Under the pieces are notes generated by a model, which saw nothing but the letters and a program-made list of their open reading frames with translations, ran no database searches and had not been told where the DNA came from. Source: CAYVMN01 sp964452575 (GTDB lineage Bacteria > Desulfobacterota > DSM-4660 > Desulfatiglandales > Desulfatiglandaceae). Taken from it: a stretch of DNA of 5,639 bases. Position numbers and translations under genes: made by a program. Below, one piece after another: positions 5,598 to 5,639 of the stretch (the stretch's first letter is position 1; every line of letters begins with the position of its first letter). Location: positions 1-5,639 of the forward strand of contig CAYVMN010000247.1 of NCBI GenBank assembly GCA_964452575.1, written 5' to 3'.

Positions 5598-5639
5598 CCA
5601 AAGGACGTAAAGGACGGCATCATTTCATAGAACGGCAGT

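Larger units (their letters stand above)
5530..5629 (+). repeat. Right copy of inverted dispersed repeat, with a 33-nt hairpin insert
   Basis: Partner of 1-67 in inverted orientation. It begins TGAAAGAGAGGCAG (5530-5543), is interrupted by 33 nt absent from the left copy, and resumes at about 5577 with AGGACCG through to 5629. The aligned parts differ at two positions only. Ten further bases (5630-5639) lie beyond the matched segment. Confidence 0.9.

Noticed and set aside
1..5639. The whole window as a transposon bounded by the long inverted repeats
   Set aside because: There is no transposase or recombinase, the cargo is ordinary metabolic genes, no target duplication can be tested at the left edge, and an assembly break at a repeat explains the geometry equally well.

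Overview
The window reads as chromosomal sequence from an anaerobic bacterium. The best guess is something close to the Desulfobacterota (delta-proteobacterial sulfate reducers and syntrophs). This rests on gene content (an ADP-forming acyl-CoA synthetase alpha subunit and a HypE/PurM-like protein paired with an aminotransferase), strong AAGGAG-type ribosome binding sites and intermediate GC. It is an impression, not a proven placement.

Layout: (1) 130-1530, minus strand: an NDP/ADP-forming acyl-CoA synthetase alpha subunit without an adjacent beta (ATP-grasp) partner. (2) 1531-2115: a long divergent intergenic region with two terminator-like hairpins, a weak promoter candidate and a cluster of overlapping TGGCA/TGCCA dyads. 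(3) 2116-4379, plus strand: a two-gene operon with a 20-nt gap. It encodes a PurM/AIR-synthase-fold protein resembling HypE but lacking the HypE C-terminal cysteine, then a class I/II PLP aminotransferase with all expected catalytic residues. (4) 4431-4724, minus strand: a decayed trmO/TsaA (tRNA t6A37 methyltransferase) remnant with residual motifs out of frame and no 3' half. (5) 4752-5007: a candidate 252-bp non-autonomous transposable element (MITE) with about 40-bp imperfect terminal inverted repeats and flanking TA dinucleotides, just upstream of the trmO remnant. (6) 5008-5529: AT-richer sequence with no supported gene.

The two ends of the window carry the same repeat in inverted orientation (1-67 and 5530-5629). 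The copies differ by two substitutions and by one 33-nt GC-rich hairpin present only in the right copy. Each copy contains a small stem followed by six T, oriented outward, so it can act as a terminator; the left one lies downstream of the acyl-CoA synthetase gene.

Functionally, the acyl-CoA synthetase alpha subunit and the aminotransferase could both belong to amino-acid or organic-acid fermentation, in which 2-oxo acids become acyl-CoA and then acid plus ATP. That link is inferred from co-location only. I see no defence system, CRISPR array, RNA gene or transposase. The novel material is the repeat architecture, the MITE-like element beside a dying gene and the uncharacterised HypE-like/aminotransferase pair.
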